The translations under genes and the position numbers were made by a program. This document shows, in pieces, positions 1-9,493 of a DNA stretch of 64,000 nt. The notes under the pieces are model-generated. The model saw only the letters and a list, made by a program, of their open reading frames with translations, had not been told where the DNA came from and searched no databases. The stretch comes from Stutzerimonas stutzeri TS44. Its GTDB lineage: Bacteria > Pseudomonadota > Gammaproteobacteria > Pseudomonadales > Pseudomonadaceae. The DNA lies in NCBI GenBank assembly GCA_000263395.1, contig AJXE01000015.1, positions 1-64,000 on the forward strand, written 5' to 3'. Positions within the stretch are counted from its first letter, which is position 1, and the number at the start of each line of letters is the position of its first letter.

Positions 1-70
1 CTCTCCCCCGTATGGCCCATTCGTCGGTCTGAGTTAATGGCTGCAAAGGTCAAGTAGCATTGCCATTCAC

Positions 71-1042
71 TTATCCGCGACGAGCACGGTTCAGAGCCCC
101 CTTACGCAGGCAACGCGCCCCTGCAGGCTTCAAGCGCAGGTGCTGATCGTCCTTGACCAGGTACTTCATCGCGAAGTGCGTATGGGGCCGTCTCGACTGA
201 TCCTCCCTCTGGATCAGGCCGATGCCGCACTCGTCACCATACCGTTCCTTGTCATGGTTGCAGCTGTGGGCATAGCCCTGACCACGCGTGACCCCCTCCC
301 ATAGCTCACTGATCTCAATCGCCTTCCAGACATCCCGGCATACCTGGTTGCCATTGAAGTAGTAGGCTGCATGGATGTGGTAGCCGCTGCCATCATTGCG
401 ATCGCCCTGCTCCACTGAGTACGTGTAGCCGATGAGGTGCTCGAATATCGGTTGACGGCTGTGTTTATCGATCAAATCATCCAGGTGCTCGAATACCTGC
501 TCGACTCGCAGCCTGGCCTGAGCCTCAGGGCGGTAATACAAGTCCAGTCTGATGACCGTAGTGCGGGAGTAAAGGCTCATCACTGCATCCGTGTACGCGA
601 TGATCTCCGTCGCTTGCTTGCGTGCCTCATAGGCTCGATCTCCAGCTTTGCGCTGATACCGACGCTGACGGGTCAACTCTCGGATTCGTTCGGTCAGGAC
701 GTTCATGCTCTGCTCATGACTGAGCCAGTACGTCCCCGTCTCGCTCATGCAGACAGGGCCATTGGGTGAACGCTGAAGGCCGATGTCATCACATGCTTCC
801 CGGAACGCTAACAGGTGCTCGCTGTAGTCGTATGGCACTCGATCATCGAACAGGTTGTACATCTGCTGGACGTTGGTGAAGGACCGGGAGAGTCTGGTCT
901 GCTCGACCTGCTCATAGCCTGACCGTTTATGAGTGATCCGGAATGCGGGTGTATCGCTGCGCTCGATAGCTTGGACGAGTGATTCGATCTGCAGGGCTAT
1001 GTCGGACTGTGAGAGGTGGGTGTTGTGCTTGCGGTTGTTCAT
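71..1042 (-). CDS. Inovirus Gp2-like (YagK/YfjJ C-terminal domain) protein, putative HUH replication initiator
   Basis: 323 residues. The C-terminal half resembles the YagK/YfjJ family, related to the replication initiator (gene II protein) of filamentous phages. An HUH-type motif is visible (H222-I-H224 within GYHIHAAYYF), and a Y-x-x-K motif follows (Y294-L-V-K297), the arrangement of a nicking tyrosine in rolling-circle initiators. The N-terminal about 150 residues are polar and helical and I do not recognise them. The gene sits at the window edge, beside a tRNA-Pro, in sequence of clearly lower GC than the core. A role in replication or mobilisation of an integrated satellite or island is inference. 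ATG start; no strong SD, and a 9-bp inverted repeat lies just upstream. Confidence 0.75.
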   Translation of the reverse strand: MNNRKHNTHLSQSDIALQIESLVQAIERSDTPAFRITHKRSGYEQVEQTRLSRSFTNVQQMYNLFDDRVPYDYSEHLLAFREACDDIGLQRSPNGPVCMSETGTYWLSHEQSMNVLTERIRELTRQRRYQRKAGDRAYEARKQATEIIAYTDAVMSLYSRTTVIRLDLYYRPEAQARLRVEQVFEHLDDLIDKHSRQPIFEHLIGYTYSVEQGDRNDGSGYHIHAAYYFNGNQVCRDVWKAIEISELWEGVTRGQGYAHSCNHDKERYGDECGIGLIQREDQSRRPHTHFAMKYLVKDDQHLRLKPAGARCLRKGALNRARRG

Positions 1043-1048
1043 GGCTGA

Positions 1049-1080
1049 GTACCTGGTTGGTTATGTCGCATACCAGGTAC
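1049..1080. repeat. Perfect 9-bp inverted repeat just upstream of the Gp2-like gene
   Basis: GTACCTGGT (1049-1057) and ACCAGGTAC (1072-1080) are perfect inverted copies separated by 14 nt. The inner arm ends only 6 nt from the ATG of the Gp2-like gene. It could be an operator, an RNA hairpin covering the start region, or part of a replication origin recognised by the adjacent HUH protein. Only the repeat itself is seen. Confidence 0.6.
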
Positions 1081-1440
1081 GTGGTCTGTTTCTTTTTACT
1101 GGTCGTCTTACCCTCTTGTAGTAGTCAGTGGTGATGGGGAGTGATGGTTACTATTGATTAGGTAGAGTAGATAGTTAATAGCTATATCAATAGATGCATC
1201 CCTGCCCATAACCGACCGTCCCGATCAGGCCGGGCAATGGGGAGCAACATTGCCAAGCCTGTCGAGAGAAATTCCGCATTGAGCTTTGGGAGAGTTAGCT
1301 GAGTGGCGCTCCGGCTTAGCAGAGCCTCAAGATGGCCTAAACGGTGACGAGGCCGACGTGGAAAAATCAGATTAGGGCTAACGGTGACCCAACGGTGACC
1401 AAAACGCAGAACTCTGGGCGGGGGGAGAAAACCATCAGGC
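1081..1440. other. Non-coding end of integrated element, AT-richer than the flanking core
   Basis: No convincing gene here. The stretch 1130-1200 is AT-rich and contains an 8-bp inverted repeat (CTATTGAT 1151-1158, ATCAATAG 1186-1193). Three copies of AACGGTGAC follow (1340-1399). The region ends at the tRNA-Pro terminator. It is best read as the attachment-end segment of an island integrated at the 3' end of tRNA-Pro, most of which lies to the left of the window. No integrase is visible here. Confidence 0.5.
1340..1399 (+). repeat. Three direct copies of AACGGTGAC, possible integrase arm-type sites
   Basis: The 9-mer AACGGTGAC occurs at 1340-1348, 1380-1388 and 1391-1399, all in the same orientation and 90-150 bp from the 3' end of tRNA-Pro. 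Short direct repeats beside a tRNA attachment site are typical of tyrosine-integrase arm sites. Function is inferred from position only. Confidence 0.45.
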
Positions 1441-1443
1441 ATA

Positions 1444-1477
1444 AAAAAATCCAGTCACCGCTAAGTGACTGGATTTT
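1444..1477 (-). terminator. Intrinsic terminator downstream of tRNA-Pro(GGG)
   Basis: A near-perfect hairpin pairs AATCCAGTCAC with GTGACTGGATT (1448-1475) around a 6-nt loop, followed on the minus strand by a T run. It is placed directly behind the 3' end of the minus-strand tRNA-Pro gene. Confidence 0.8.
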
Positions 1478-1488
1478 CTAGGGTTTTT

Positions 1489-1566
<78 letters not shown>

Positions 1567-1597
1567 CAGTTTCCTGCTTCCGCCGAAAACGGACTGA

Positions 1598-1626
1598 ACT
1601 ATACATTAAGCGACTGAAAATGTGAA
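1598..1626 (-). promoter_or_regulatory. Promoter of tRNA-Pro(GGG)
   Basis: On the minus strand TTCACA (-35, 1621-1626) and TATAGT (-10, 1598-1603) are separated by exactly 17 bp. The -10 box lies 32 nt upstream of the mature tRNA 5' end. This is a good sigma70-type match. Confidence 0.7.
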
Positions 1627-1661
1627 AGTTTTTCTTCCTGAAATATTGGTTTGCGCCAAAC

Positions 1662-2018
1662 CTACTTGCGCAAGACCTGCAGCACTTCCTCCAATTCGCA
1701 GATCATCTGGCGAATCAGCTGCTTGTATTGTGTGGTGTCGTCACGCGCCTCATCACCGGACAAGCGCTGCCTGGCTCCGCCGATGGTGAATCCCTGATCA
1801 TAGAGGAGTGCACGAATCTGACGAATCATCAGCACATCCTGTCGCTGATAGTACCGACGATTGCCCCTTCTTTTTACTGGGTTGAGCTGTGGAAATTCTT
1901 GCTCCCAATAACGCAACACATGGGGCTTTACCGCGCAAAGCTCGCTGACCTCACCGATGGTGAAGTAGCGTTTGCCGGGAATGACGGGAAGTTCGTCGTT
2001 ATGACTTGGTTCCAGCAT
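1662..2018 (-). CDS. MerR family transcriptional regulator (ihfA-linked)
   Basis: 118 residues from an ATG that overlaps the 3' end of ihfA by 20 bp, which suggests translational coupling. The N-terminal winged helix is typical of MerR ([20 protein letters not shown], then WEQEFP and an RRYYQRQDV wing). A short helical C-terminus ends in a leucine-rich segment. No metal-binding cysteines or effector domain are present, so it belongs to the short MerR-like group found after ihfA in many gammaproteobacteria. Its target genes are unknown. A small hairpin (1648-1662) covers the stop codon and may serve as a weak terminator. Confidence 0.88.
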   Translation of the reverse strand: MLEPSHNDELPVIPGKRYFTIGEVSELCAVKPHVLRYWEQEFPQLNPVKRRGNRRYYQRQDVLMIRQIRALLYDQGFTIGGARQRLSGDEARDDTTQYKQLIRQMICELEEVLQVLRK

Positions 2019-2301
2019 AGGCCTCGACTCTGGCTTTGAGTTTCTGCCCCGGGCGGAAGGTGACAACGCGGCGCGCAGTGATCGGGATTTCCTCACCTGT
2101 TTTCGGGTTGCGGCCAGGACGCTGGCGCTTGTCGCGCAGGTCGAAATTGCCGAATCCGGACAATTTCACCTGTTCGTTATGCTCCAGGGCCTGGCGAATC
2201 TCTTCGAAAAAAAGCTCGACCAACTCCTTGGCTTCACGCTTATTCAAGCCTAGCTCTTCATATAGACGTTCCGCCATTTCAGCTTTCGTCAGAGCCCCCA
2301 T
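1999..2301 (-). CDS. ihfA: Integration host factor subunit alpha
   Basis: 100 residues, the normal family length. IHF-alpha pairs with IHF-beta to bend DNA sharply in replication, recombination and sigma54-dependent transcription. The sequence shows the HU/IHF fold: an N-terminal dimerisation helix pair ([20 protein letters not shown]), the [10 protein letters not shown] strand, and the DNA-intercalating arm [12 protein letters not shown]. It follows pheT by 3 bp and overlaps the MerR gene, so it is the penultimate gene of the thrS-pheST-ihfA transcription unit. Confidence 0.98.
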   Translation of the reverse strand: MGALTKAEMAERLYEELGLNKREAKELVELFFEEIRQALEHNEQVKLSGFGNFDLRDKRQRPGRNPKTGEEIPITARRVVTFRPGQKLKARVEAYAGTKS

Positions 2302-2304
2302 ACG

Positions 2305-4683
2305 CTATTTCCTTAACGTGGCATTGAACCTTTCTTCCAGCGAGGTAAGGATGCTCTGCATAGCAGCGCTAACCTCTTCATCGTTAAGAGTGCGTGAAGG
2401 GTGCTGCCAGGTCAAGCCGACTGCCACACTTTTGCTAGAAGGATCAATACCTTTTCCCTGATACACATCAAATAGCTTGAGATGAACCAGATGCTCGCCG
2501 GCCGCCTCGCGAATGCACTGCAGCACAGCCTCAGCTGCTACGCCGCGCTCGACCAGCACGGCAATATCCCGTCGCACCTCAGGGAATCGCGATAGTTCGC
2601 TGAATTTCGGCAGGCGGCCGTCGGCAATCTCCGCCACGAGCAGTTCGAACAAGTAGACCGGCTGATCGATCCCCAAATTGCTCGCCAGTTCCGGGTGAAG
2701 GCTGCCGATGTAGCCAACCAGCCGTCCGTCCCGCTCGATACGAGCGGTCTGCCCTGGATGCAGCGCCGGATGTTCGGCGGCAACGAATCGATACGAGCCA
2801 CCGTCACCGGCATAGGCCAGTAACGCCTCGACATCCGCTTTCACGTCGTAGAAATCGGCCAGCTCGCGTTCGTTAGCCCAACCTTCGGGCATACGACTTC
2901 CGGTTACCACGCCAGCCAGCATGCCTTCCTGCTGCAGCTCGTCCAATTGGCCGACGAAGCGCAATCCGGCCTCGAACAAACGCACTCGCGACTGCTGGCG
3001 ATTGAGATTGTGCTGCAGCGCCTTGATCAATCCAGGCCAGAGCGATGCACGCATCACTGCCATATCGACGGAGATTGGATTGGCCAACTGCAACGGTTCT
3101 ACACCTGGCGTGAACAGTTCAAACAGCTTGGGATCGATGAAGCTGTAGGTAATCGCCTCCTGGTAGCCTCGTGCGACCAGCAGGCGGCGCAGAAGCGGCA
3201 GCTCCGCGCGGGCTTCAGCCTGCGCTTCCGGCGCAAGACGCGCCTGCGGATAGCGCACGGGAAGACGGTCATAGCCATACAGACGGCCCAGCTCTTCGAT
3301 CAGATCGACCTCCAGGCTGATATCGAAACGATGACTGGGTACACCGACCTGCCAACGGTCGATGCCGTCTTCGGTAATGCTCAAGCCGAGCGAGGTCAAC
3401 AGCCGAACCACCTGGGCAGACTCCAGTTGCAAACCCAACATCTGGCTGATGCGCTCTGCACGCAAAGTAATCGGTGCAACGTTCGGCAGATCGGCTTCGC
3501 TTGCCGCCTCGGTGATCGGACCCGCCTCACCGCCAACGATCTCAAGCAACAACGCCGTGGCGCGCTCCATCGCGACTCGCGCCAGCAGAGGATCGACACC
3601 ACGCTCGTAGCGGTGGGACGCGTCGGTATGCAAACCATAGGAGCGCGCCTTGCCGGCCAAGGCGATGGTGTCGAAGAACGCGCTCTCGAGGAAAATGTCC
3701 CGGGTTTGTGCGGCGACACCGCTATGCTCGCCGCCCATTACGCCGGCAATGGCCAGGGCTCGCTGATGATCGGCAATGACCAACGTATCAGCACGCAGAA
3801 CCACTTCCTGGCCGTCCAGCAAAACCAGCTTCTCGCCCTCGTCAGCCATCCGCACTCGAATGCCGCCGTTGATCTGGGCCAGATCGAAGGCATGGAGCGG
3901 CTGCCCGAGCTCAAGCATTACGTAATTGGTGATATCGACAACCGCATCGATGCTGCGCACGTCGGAGCGACGCAGACGTTCCACCATCCACAGCGGCGTC
4001 GGGCGCGAGCAGTCAATATTGCGAATGACACGCCCCAGATAACGCGGGCAGGCTTGTGGCGCGGCCACCTCGACCAACAGGCGCTCGTCATGGCTCGCTA
4101 CAACGGCCGGAACGGCTGGCACATTCACTGCGGCGCCATATATCGCACCTACTTCGCGCGCCAGTCCTGCCAGCGACAGACAATCGCCCCGATTCGGCGT
4201 CAGGCCGATTTCGATGGTCGCATCATCCAGCCCCAGGTAGTCGCGAAAGTCGCGCCCAATCGGTGCGTCATCGAGCAACTCCATCAAGCCGCTGTCATCG
4301 CTACCGACCTGCAGTTCGGTCTCCGAGCAAAGCATGCCGTTGGATTCGATCCCGCGCAGCTTGGCCTTCTTGATCTTGAAGTCCCCCGGCAGCACTGCAC
4401 CGATCATGGCGAAGGGGATCTTCAGGCCGGGGCGCACATTCGGCGCACCGCACACCACCTGAAAGGTTTCGACGCCGTTGCTGACCTGGCAAACACGCAG
4501 CTTATCGGCATCGGGATGCTGCTCGACACTCAGCACTTCGCCGACCACCACGCCGCTGAACATACCCGCGACGGGAGTAACGGCATCAACCTCGAGGCCA
4601 ACCATCGACAGACGAGCTACCAGTTCGTCACGAGAAACCTGCGGATTAACCCAGCTCCGCAGCCACTGTTCACTGAATTTCAT
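2305..4683 (-). CDS. pheT: Phenylalanine--tRNA ligase beta subunit
   Basis: 792 residues, full length. It forms the alpha2-beta2 synthetase with PheS. Visible parts are the N-terminal EMAP-like tRNA-binding domain (about residues 40-150, with CQVSNG and VVCGAPNVR), the B3/B4 editing domain (around NRGDCLSLAGLAREV), the B5 domain, the catalytic-like core and a C-terminal anticodon-binding FDX-ACB domain (FPEVRRDIAVLV to the end). It starts 33 bp after pheS and is separated from ihfA by 3 bp, so it is co-transcribed with both. Confidence 0.98.
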   Translation of the reverse strand: MKFSEQWLRSWVNPQVSRDELVARLSMVGLEVDAVTPVAGMFSGVVVGEVLSVEQHPDADKLRVCQVSNGVETFQVVCGAPNVRPGLKIPFAMIGAVLPGDFKIKKAKLRGIESNGMLCSETELQVGSDDSGLMELLDDAPIGRDFRDYLGLDDATIEIGLTPNRGDCLSLAGLAREVGAIYGAAVNVPAVPAVVASHDERLLVEVAAPQACPRYLGRVIRNIDCSRPTPLWMVERLRRSDVRSIDAVVDITNYVMLELGQPLHAFDLAQINGGIRVRMADEGEKLVLLDGQEVVLRADTLVIADHQRALAIAGVMGGEHSGVAAQTRDIFLESAFFDTIALAGKARSYGLHTDASHRYERGVDPLLARVAMERATALLLEIVGGEAGPITEAASEADLPNVAPITLRAERISQMLGLQLESAQVVRLLTSLGLSITEDGIDRWQVGVPSHRFDISLEVDLIEELGRLYGYDRLPVRYPQARLAPEAQAEARAELPLLRRLLVARGYQEAITYSFIDPKLFELFTPGVEPLQLANPISVDMAVMRASLWPGLIKALQHNLNRQQSRVRLFEAGLRFVGQLDELQQEGMLAGVVTGSRMPEGWANERELADFYDVKADVEALLAYAGDGGSYRFVAAEHPALHPGQTARIERDGRLVGYIGSLHPELASNLGIDQPVYLFELLVAEIADGRLPKFSELSRFPEVRRDIAVLVERGVAAEAVLQCIREAAGEHLVHLKLFDVYQGKGIDPSSKSVAVGLTWQHPSRTLNDEEVSAAMQSILTSLEERFNATLRK

Positions 4684-4716
4684 TCTGTTCTCCTAAATCC
4701 GTTGACGGGCACTGCG

Positions 4717-5907
<1,191 letters not shown>

Positions 5908-6264
5908 TTAAGCCAGAGAAGCCTTCGCTTTTTCGACAATCGCAGCAAACGCCGTTTTCTCATTCACTGCCAGATCGGCCAGAACCTTGCGGTCGATCTC
6001 GATGGCCGCTTTTTTCAAGCCAGCGATGAAACGGCTGTAGGACAGACCGTTAACGCGCGCACCGGCATTGATACGAGCGATCCACAGAGCGCGGAACTGA
6101 CGCTTACGCTGACGGCGGTCGCGGTAGGCATACTGGCCAGCCTTGATTACCGCCTGCTTGGCAACGCGGAAAACGCGCGAACGCGCACCGTAGTAGCCTT
6201 TGGCGAGTTTCAGAATTTTCTTGTGACGGCGACGGGCAACGACGCCACGCTTAACACGAGCCAT
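5908..6264 (-). CDS. rplT: 50S ribosomal protein L20 (bL20)
   Basis: 118 residues, standard length. It binds 23S rRNA early in 50S assembly and, in E. coli, represses its own operon by binding the rpmI-rplT mRNA. The very basic N-terminal extension ([20 protein letters not shown]) and the globular C-terminal domain are intact. It lies 27 bp downstream of rpmI in the thrS-infC-rpmI-rplT order. The gene ends 44 nt before a 13-bp hairpin that may limit read-through into pheS. Confidence 0.99.
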   Translation of the reverse strand: MARVKRGVVARRRHKKILKLAKGYYGARSRVFRVAKQAVIKAGQYAYRDRRQRKRQFRALWIARINAGARVNGLSYSRFIAGLKKAAIEIDRKVLADLAVNEKTAFAAIVEKAKASLA

Positions 6265-6291
6265 GAGTTATTCCTCTGAGTCTTGACCGGA

Positions 6292-6486
6292 TTAACGAAC
6301 GCGCAGCATGCGCTCCACTTTTGCAACGTCGGACGGGTGCACTTGCGAGCAACCGCGCAGCTGACGCTTACGCTTGGTGGACATTTTGGTCAGGATGTGG
6401 CTCTTGAAAGCGTGCTTGTGCTTGAAGCCGTTAGCAGTCTTCTTGAAGCGCTTCGCAGCACCACTTTTAGTCTTCATCTTTGGCAT
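6292..6486 (-). CDS. rpmI: 50S ribosomal protein L35 (bL35)
   Basis: 64 residues, a typical bL35: [20 protein letters not shown], basic throughout, ending in KVERMLRVR. It is a structural protein of the large subunit. It sits between infC (61 bp upstream) and rplT (27 bp downstream). In relatives its translation is coupled to rplT and repressed by L20; I did not find a clear pseudoknot by eye. Confidence 0.98.
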   Translation of the reverse strand: MPKMKTKSGAAKRFKKTANGFKHKHAFKSHILTKMSTKRKRQLRGCSQVHPSDVAKVERMLRVR

Positions 6487-6547
6487 GTTCGATCTCCACA
6501 GTGTGGGTGATTACAAATAACCGCAAGGCCTGCCAGTGCCCTGGTGG

Positions 6548-7093
6548 TTACTTTTTCTTCTTGGGAGCGATGACCATGATCAGCTGGCGTCCTTCCATCT
6601 TTGGATGCTGTTCGACGGAGCCGTATTCAGTCAGATCGTTTTCGACCCGCTTCAACAACTCCATCCCCAGCTCCTGATGGGCCATCTCACGGCCGCGGAA
6701 TCTCAACGAAACCTTGGCCCTGTCCCCCTCGCTAAGGAAACGAATCAGGTTACGCAGCTTGACCTGATAGTCCCCTTCTTCCGTCCCTGGACGAAACTTG
6801 ATTTCTTTGACCTGGATCTGCTTCTGGTTCTTCTTGGCCGCCGCGACCTGCTTCTTCTTCTCGAACAGGTGCTTGCCGTAATCCATGATCCGGCAAACCG
6901 GAGGAACGGCATCAGCGGAAATTTCCACCAGATCCAGTTTTGCTTCTTCTGCTACTCGAAGCGCTTCATCAATCGAGACGATGCCAATCTGCTCGCCGTC
7001 AGCACCAATCAAACGGACCTCACGAGCCGAGATATTCTCGTTGATCGGGGCCTTGGGTGCGGTTCGTTTGTCTTGTCTCATTTCACGCTTAAT
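6548..7093 (-). CDS. infC: Translation initiation factor IF-3, AUU start codon
   Basis: 181 residues if started at ATT (7093-7091), reading (M)[11 protein letters not shown]-3 binds the 30S subunit, blocks subunit association and proofreads start codons. The IF3-N domain ([20 protein letters not shown]), the basic linker ([20 protein letters not shown]) and the IF3-C domain ending in VIAPKKKK are all present. The start choice rests on the SD: GGAG lies 8 nt before the ATT but 20 nt before the first ATG at 7081. An AUU start is the known basis of IF-3 autoregulation in E. coli. The SD overlaps the thrS stop codon. Confidence 0.93.
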   Translation of the reverse strand: MKREMRQDKRTAPKAPINENISAREVRLIGADGEQIGIVSIDEALRVAEEAKLDLVEISADAVPPVCRIMDYGKHLFEKKKQVAAAKKNQKQIQVKEIKFRPGTEEGDYQVKLRNLIRFLSEGDRAKVSLRFRGREMAHQELGMELLKRVENDLTEYGSVEQHPKMEGRQLIMVIAPKKKK

Positions 7094-7098
7094 AGCTA

Positions 7099-9021
7099 TT
7101 ACTCCAAATCTTGGCGACCACGCCGGGAAACCGTCTGCGCCAGCAGCTGAGCGAATTGCTCGAGGGGCATGGAGCCCAGATCGACGCCTTCGCGGGTGCG
7201 CACAGCAACGGAGCGAGTCTCAACCTCCCGATCCCCGATAACCAAGAGATAAGGAGTCTTGAGCAAAGTATGCTCACGGATTTTAAAGCCGATCTTCTCG
7301 TTTCTCAAGTCGGACTTGGCACGGAATCCGCTTTGAGTCAGGGTTCGCTCGACTTCGAGCGCGAATTCGGCCTGCTTGTCGGTGATATTCATCACCACCG
7401 CCTGAGTCGGCGCCAACCACGCCGGGAAGGCCCCTTCGTAGTGCTCGATCAGGATGCCGATGAAGCGCTCGAACGAACCGAGAATCGCACGATGCAGCAT
7501 CACCGGATGCTGACGATCGTTGTTTTCACTGACGTATTCGGCACCCAGGCGGATCGGCAGGTTGAAGTCCAGCTGCAACGTACCGCACTGCCAGACCCGC
7601 CCCAGGCAATCCTTCAGCGAGAACTCGATCTTGGGCCCGTAGAAGGCGCCCTCACCCGGCTGCAGCTCATACGCCAGCCCGGCACTGTCGAGCGCCGCCG
7701 CCAGCGCCGCTTCGGCACGATCCCACAGCTCGTCGGAACCCACGCGCTTTTCCGGACGAGTCGACAGCTTGAGCTGAATATCGTCGAAACCGAAATCGGC
7801 ATACACCGCCTGGGTCAGCTTGATGAAAGCCGCGGACTCGGACTGCATCTGCTCTTCGGTACAGAAGATATGCGCATCATCCTGGGTGAAGCCGCGAACC
7901 CGCATGATCCCGTGCAGAGCACCGGACGGCTCATTGCGGTGACAGGCGCCGAATTCAGCCAGCCGCAACGGTAGCTCGCGGTAGCTCTTCAGTCCCTGGT
8001 TGTAGACCTGCACGTGACACGGACAATTCATCGGCTTGATCGCGTAATCGCGACTCTCCGACTCGGTGGTGAACATGTTTTCGGCGTAATTCGCCCAGTG
8101 CCCCGACTTCTCCCAGAGCACCCGGTCCACCACCTGCGGCGTCTTGATTTCCAAATAACCGTTGTCGCGCTGCACCTGGCGCATGTACTGCTCGAGCACC
8201 TGATAGAGCGTCCAGCCGTTCGGATGCCAGAACACCATGCCCGGCGCTTCTTCCTGGGTATGGAACAGATCGAGGCGCTTGCCGATCTTGCGATGATCGC
8301 GTTTTTCGGCCTCCTCGATACGCTGGATGTAGGCCGCCAGCTGCTTCTTGTCCGCCCAGGCCGTGCCGTAGATACGCTGCAACTGCTCGTTCTTGGCGTC
8401 GCCACGCCAGTATGCGCCCGACAGCTTGGTCAGCTTGAAAGCCTTCAGGAAACGCGTATTGGGCACATGCGGGCCACGGCACATGTCCACGTATTCCTCG
8501 TGGTAGTACAGCCCCATCGCCTGCTCGCCAGGCATGTCCTCGATCAAACGCAGCTTGTACTCCTCGCCGCGCGCACTGAACACACCAATCACCTCATCGC
8601 GCGGAGTGACTTTCTTGACGACGTCATAATCCTTGTCGATGAGTTCGCGCATGCGCGCCTCGATCGCAGCAACATCATCCGGTGTAAAGGGACGCTCGTA
8701 GGCGATGTCGTAATAGAAGCCCTCTTCGATCACCGGCCCGATCACCATCCGCGCCGTCGGATACAACTGCTTCACCGCATGCCCGATCAGGTGCGCGCAC
8801 GAGTGACGGATGATTTCCAGCCCCTCGTCATCCTTCGGCGTGATGATCTGCACGCTGGCATCGCGCTCGATCAGATCACAGGCATCGACCAACCGGCCGT
8901 CTACCTTGCCGGCGAGCGTCGCCTTGGCCAGTCCCGCACCGATGGACTGCGCAACCTCTGCAACGGACACCGCATGATCGAACGAACGCTGACTGCCGTC
9001 AGGAAGAGTAATGATGGGCAT
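7099..9021 (-). CDS. thrS: Threonine--tRNA ligase
   Basis: 640 residues, matching the family. It charges tRNA-Thr and edits mischarged serine. Seen in order: the TGS domain ([13 protein letters not shown]), the editing domain with [10 protein letters not shown], the class II catalytic core with the zinc-site region ([10 protein letters not shown]) and [10 protein letters not shown], and a C-terminal anticodon-binding domain. The start is the ATG preceded by tandem AGGAG/GGAGG. It is the first gene of the thrS-infC-rpmI-rplT-pheST-ihfA cluster. Its leader (9022-9212) contains two hairpins, one with an anticodon-like loop, consistent with autoregulation of the E. coli type. Confidence 0.98.
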   Translation of the reverse strand: MPIITLPDGSQRSFDHAVSVAEVAQSIGAGLAKATLAGKVDGRLVDACDLIERDASVQIITPKDDEGLEIIRHSCAHLIGHAVKQLYPTARMVIGPVIEEGFYYDIAYERPFTPDDVAAIEARMRELIDKDYDVVKKVTPRDEVIGVFSARGEEYKLRLIEDMPGEQAMGLYYHEEYVDMCRGPHVPNTRFLKAFKLTKLSGAYWRGDAKNEQLQRIYGTAWADKKQLAAYIQRIEEAEKRDHRKIGKRLDLFHTQEEAPGMVFWHPNGWTLYQVLEQYMRQVQRDNGYLEIKTPQVVDRVLWEKSGHWANYAENMFTTESESRDYAIKPMNCPCHVQVYNQGLKSYRELPLRLAEFGACHRNEPSGALHGIMRVRGFTQDDAHIFCTEEQMQSESAAFIKLTQAVYADFGFDDIQLKLSTRPEKRVGSDELWDRAEAALAAALDSAGLAYELQPGEGAFYGPKIEFSLKDCLGRVWQCGTLQLDFNLPIRLGAEYVSENNDRQHPVMLHRAILGSFERFIGILIEHYEGAFPAWLAPTQAVVMNITDKQAEFALEVERTLTQSGFRAKSDLRNEKIGFKIREHTLLKTPYLLVIGDREVETRSVAVRTREGVDLGSMPLEQFAQLLAQTVSRRGRQDLE

Positions 9022-9086
9022 GGCGCCTCCTCTCCTAGTGGTGACCCCTACCAAAGGCCACATGGGTTGGGATGAGCCAGGAAAGC

Positions 9087-9119
9087 GATTCAGCGAATCT
9101 CCTGCCGCACAGTGGCAGG
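9087..9119 (-). promoter_or_regulatory. Tandem hairpins in the thrS leader, possible ThrRS operator
   Basis: On the minus strand CCTGCC and GGCAGG (9114-9119 and 9101-9106) enclose the 7-nt loop ACTGTGC, whose third to fifth bases TGT equal a tRNA-Thr anticodon. A second hairpin with stem GATTC/GAATC (9087-9099) follows. In E. coli, ThrRS represses thrS by binding anticodon-arm mimics in the leader; that this is one is inference. Confidence 0.4.
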
Positions 9120-9212
9120 TGCCGGTAGGCTCGAGTCGCACAAACCGAAGTCACTGGAAGAATGAAACGGGCATACTTTCAGAAAGCCGCGACCACTGAC
9201 AAGCAAGCCAAA

Positions 9213-9240
9213 AAAAAGGGTCGCTTTCGCGACCCTTTTT
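9213..9240 (-). terminator. Intrinsic terminator of tRNA-Val
   Basis: AAAAAGGGTCGC pairs perfectly with GCGACCCTTTTT around TTTC. A-rich and T-rich flanks on both sides make it potentially bidirectional. It sits directly downstream of the minus-strand tRNA-Val and upstream of the thrS leader, so thrS must have its own promoter after it. Confidence 0.88.
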
Positions 9241-9245
9241 CGAAT

Positions 9246-9322
9246 TGGTAGGCACAATTGGATTCGAACCAACGACCCCCACCATGTCAAGGTGGTGCTC
9301 TAACCAACTGAGCTATGTGCCT
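9246..9322 (-). tRNA. tRNA-Val (anticodon GAC)
   Basis: 77 nt with encoded CCA. The acceptor stem AGGCACA/TGTGCCT is perfect. The D arm contains AGCTCAGTTGGTTAGAGC, and the anticodon stem CCACC/GGTGG encloses TTGACAT, giving GAC. The T arm carries GTTCGAATC. A terminator follows at 9213-9240. Confidence 0.97.
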
Positions 9323-9335
9323 TCGATGGGGGCGC

Positions 9336-9363
9336 ATTCTATAGCCAGCCCCGCGAGAGTCAA
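9336..9363 (-). promoter_or_regulatory. Promoter of tRNA-Val
   Basis: On the minus strand TTGACT (-35, 9358-9363) and TAGAAT (-10, 9336-9341) are separated by 16 bp. The -10 box ends 13 nt before the mature tRNA 5' end and is followed by the GC-rich discriminator expected of stable-RNA genes. Confidence 0.75.
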
Positions 9364-9493
9364 GCTTTTTTTTCAGCTAAGCCGCTGATATCTGAAAAAT
9401 TTACCGGGACGCGAGCGGATGGAGCGGCAGCGCTGGCGGAGCACCAGTGGCCGCGCTAGCATCGCGTCAAATATATACAACAGGTATATCGAA

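Noticed and set aside
1182..1442. 86-codon minus-strand ORF between the element end and tRNA-Pro
   Set aside because: It contains the triplicated 9-mers, has no SD and no recognisable domain, and its start abuts the terminator hairpin. Read as non-coding attachment-region sequence.
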